Shown piece by piece: positions 5,098 through 7,272 of a stretch of 7,272 bases of DNA. Position 1 is the stretch's first letter. Every line of letters begins with the position of its first letter. A program made the position numbers and the translations under genes. This DNA is from Tissierella_B sp964485455 (GTDB lineage: Bacteria > Bacillota > Clostridia > Tissierellales > Tissierellaceae), in contig CAZAJU010000097.1 in the NCBI GenBank assembly GCA_964485455.1, forward strand, positions 1 to 7,272, given 5' to 3'. The notes beneath the pieces were generated by a model that did no database searches, was not told where the DNA came from, and saw only the letters and a list, made by a program, of their open reading frames with translations.

Positions 5098-7272
5098 TTG
5101 AAGAGGTTTAATGAATTATCGAATGAACCTGTAAAGAACCGAGAACATAAAATTTCTGAGTATTGGAAAGAAATTGACCTGTTAAAAAGGTCAGTAGAAG
5201 TAAGGGATTCTTCAAACCCTTATATTTTCTATGAAGGACCTCCAACAGCAAACGGTAGACCAGGTATACATCATGTTATGGCTAGGACATTAAAGGATTT
5301 GACATGTAGATATAAGACTATGAAGGGTTTCCAGGTAAAGAGAAAAGCTGGTTGGGATACTCATGGTCTTCCTGTAGAGATAGAAGTAGAAAAACAATTA
5401 AATCTTAAGAATAAAAAGGATATTGAAGAATACGGAGTTGAAGCTTTCAACCAAAAGTGTAGAGAGTCCGTATTTAAGTATGAAAAACAATGGAGAGAAA
5501 TGACAGAGAGAATGGCCTATCTAATCGATTTAGATGATCCATATATAACTCTGGATAACGACTATATTGAATCTGTATGGTGGATACTAAATAAGTTCTA
5601 TAAGGAAGGTTATATTTATGAAGGACATAAGATACTTCCTTATTGTTCACGTTGCGGTACTGGTCTTGCATCCCATGAGGTTGCTCAAGGCTATGAGGAG
5701 ATTAAGACTGAAACTGTTATAGCAAAGTTTAAGTTAGTGGGTAAAGATGAATACTTCCTTGCTTGGACTACTACACCTTGGACCTTACCTTCTAATGTTT
5801 GCTTAACAGTGAATCCTAATGAAATCTATGTAAAAGTAAGACAAAATGATGAAGTATACTATCTTTCAAAGATTCTAGCTCCTAAAGTATTAGGAGATGA
5901 CTATGAAGTATTAGATGAAATGTCTGGAAAAGACTTAGAGCATGTACAATATGAGCAGTTGATTCCGTTTATTAATGTAACTGGTAAAGCCTTTTACGTA
6001 ACTGTGGCAGATTATGTAACTACAGAGGATGGTACTGGTATAGTTCATACAGCACCTGCTTTTGGTGAGGATGACTACAATACAGGTAGAAGATATGGTC
6101 TTCCAGTAATTAATCCTGTTTCCGAGGAAGGACAATTTACTGAAACTCCATGGGCAGGAAAGTTTGTTATGGATGCAGACCCAGAAATTATTAGATGGCT
6201 TAAAGAAAATGGAAAGCTATTTAAGAAATTTAAGGTAGATCATAACTATCCTCATTGCTGGAGATGCCATACCCCGCTATTATATTATGCTAAGCCATCT
6301 TGGTATATTGAAGTAACTAAGATGAAGGAAAAGTTAGTAGAAAACAATAACGGTGTAAACTGGTTCCCTGATTATGTAGGAGAAAAGAGATTTGGAAACT
6401 GGCTAGAAAATATTAATGACTGGGCTATATCTAGAAGTAGATATTGGGGAACTCCTCTTCCAATTTGGAGATGTAACGACTGCAATCACACAGATAGTGT
6501 AGGTTCAAGAGCTGAATTGGCAGAACGAGCAATTGAGAACATAGATGAGAACATAGAGCTTCATAGACCATATGTAGATGATGTTCATTTGAAATGTGAC
6601 AAATGTGGTGGCACTATGACTAGAGAAAAGGACGTTATAGACGTATGGTTCGACAGTGGTGCAATGCCATTTGCACAATGGCACTATCCATTTGAGCATA
6701 AGGATGATTTTGATAAATTATTCCCAGCTGACTTTATCAATGAAGGAATAGACCAGACAAGAGGGTGGTTCTACTCATTAATTGCTATTTCGACATTTGT
6801 AACAGGGAAATCTCCATATAAGAATGTCCTTGTAAACGACCTGATATTAGATAAAGATGGTAAGAAGATGTCTAAGACCAGAGGAAATACAGTAGACCCA
6901 TTTGAGTTGTTCGATAAATATGGGGCTGATGTTTTGAGATGGTACCTAATGAGCGTATCTCCACCTTGGACCCCAACTAAATTCGATGAAGATGGCTTAA
7001 GAGAGGTTGAATCTAAGTTTTTCAGATCTTTGAGAAACGTTTATAACTTCTTCTCTCTATATGCTAATACTGATGAAATTGATCCTAGGGAATTTAATAT
7101 AGAATATGAAGATAGACCAGAAATAGATAAGTGGATATTATCCAAGTACAATAGCTTGATTAAAAATGCTACAGCTGATATGGACATTTTTGAGCTTACT
7201 AAGGTAGTAAGAGGAATTCAAGACTTTGTAATCGAGGACCTATCTAACTGGTATATCAGAAGATGTAGAAGA
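5098..7272 (+). CDS. ileS: Isoleucyl-tRNA synthetase, type 2 (IleRS2-like), 3' end outside window
   Basis: Charges tRNA-Ile with isoleucine in the cytoplasm and hydrolyses misformed Val-tRNA-Ile. The 725 codons present run without a stop from TTG 5098 to the window edge; the family is usually a little over 1,000 residues, so the end of the anticodon-binding part and the C-terminal domains are missing. In order: the catalytic-fold start FYEGPPTANGRPGIHH (44-59), where Gly56-Ile-His-His59 replaces canonical HIGH; the CP1 editing domain with WTTTPWTLPSN (223-233) and GTGIVHTAPAFGEDD (312-326), including the editing Asp; two likely zinc sites, Cys183/186 with Cys387/390 and Cys459/462 with Cys500/503; DVWFDSG (515-521); NEGIDQTRGWF (548-558); and KMSKT (590-594), the KMSKS loop. 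The TAPAFGEDD form and the altered HIGH motif favour the eukaryote-like type 2 enzyme over type 1. The T-box directly upstream, with an Ile specifier, confirms substrate and regulation. No frameshift or odd codon use is seen. Confidence 0.96.
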   Translation, partial: MKRFNELSNEPVKNREHKISEYWKEIDLLKRSVEVRDSSNPYIFYEGPPTANGRPGIHHVMARTLKDLTCRYKTMKGFQVKRKAGWDTHGLPVEIEVEKQLNLKNKKDIEEYGVEAFNQKCRESVFKYEKQWREMTERMAYLIDLDDPYITLDNDYIESVWWILNKFYKEGYIYEGHKILPYCSRCGTGLASHEVAQGYEEIKTETVIAKFKLVGKDEYFLAWTTTPWTLPSNVCLTVNPNEIYVKVRQNDEVYYLSKILAPKVLGDDYEVLDEMSGKDLEHVQYEQLIPFINVTGKAFYVTVADYVTTEDGTGIVHTAPAFGEDDYNTGRRYGLPVINPVSEEGQFTETPWAGKFVMDADPEIIRWLKENGKLFKKFKVDHNYPHCWRCHTPLLYYAKPSWYIEVTKMKEKLVENNNGVNWFPDYVGEKRFGNWLENINDWAISRSRYWGTPLPIWRCNDCNHTDSVGSRAELAERAIENIDENIELHRPYVDDVHLKCDKCGGTMTREKDVIDVWFDSGAMPFAQWHYPFEHKDDFDKLFPADFINEGIDQTRGWFYSLIAISTFVTGKSPYKNVLVNDLILDKDGKKMSKTRGNTVDPFELFDKYGADVLRWYLMSVSPPWTPTKFDEDGLREVESKFFRSLRNVYNFFSLYANTDEIDPREFNIEYEDRPEIDKWILSKYNSLIKNATADMDIFELTKVVRGIQDFVIEDLSNWYIRRCRR

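Noticed and set aside
5474..6699. Three short minus-strand open frames (5474-5671, 5935-6135, 6505-6699)
   Set aside because: All lie opposite ileS, a continuous conserved reading frame, and their products show no recognisable features.
1..7272. A novel defence system, mobile element, CRISPR array or phage remnant
   Set aside because: No transposase, integrase, toxin-antitoxin pair, direct-repeat array or att-like repeat was seen on either strand. All sizeable genes belong to recognisable chromosomal families and the spacers are short or explained by regulatory elements.

Overview
The window is an AT-rich stretch of ordinary bacterial chromosome. Strong AAGGAG-type ribosome binding sites, heavy use of AGA/ATA codons, an LtaS-type sulfatase and a T-box leader all point to a low-GC Firmicute. 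Clostridia or Tissierellia is my best guess; this is inferred from style, not from a database match. All genes are on the + strand and nearly every one has its own promoter.

Layout: bases 1-18 look like the last bases of a 5S rRNA, so the window opens at the end of an rRNA operon, closed by a hairpin terminator (36-68). A consensus-like promoter then drives an LTA-synthase-like membrane sulfatase (169-1989), whose own terminator overlaps its stop codon. Next is an HI0933/BaiN-like FAD oxidoreductase (2083-3306). A 153-base gap with an extended -10 promoter leads to a Rossmann-fold dehydrogenase-like protein with a C-terminal SAF domain (3460-4758; the 'predicted homoserine dehydrogenase' COG4091 type). 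A TTGACA promoter then starts a complete class I T-box leader with an ATC (Ile) specifier and a UGGU acceptor-binding bulge. It ends in an 11-bp terminator and controls ileS, which starts at TTG 5098 and runs off the right edge after 725 codons.

The genes do not form an obvious pathway. They are separate transcription units for envelope polymer synthesis, two poorly understood oxidoreductases and translation. The clearest closed circuit is T-box plus ileS: uncharged tRNA-Ile should permit read-through into the synthetase. The most interesting point is that this IleRS carries Gly-Ile-His-His where the class I signature HIGH should be. This is the GXHH variant linked to very high mupirocin resistance in type 2 IleRS enzymes. 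I see no mobile element, CRISPR array, phage gene or candidate new multi-gene system.
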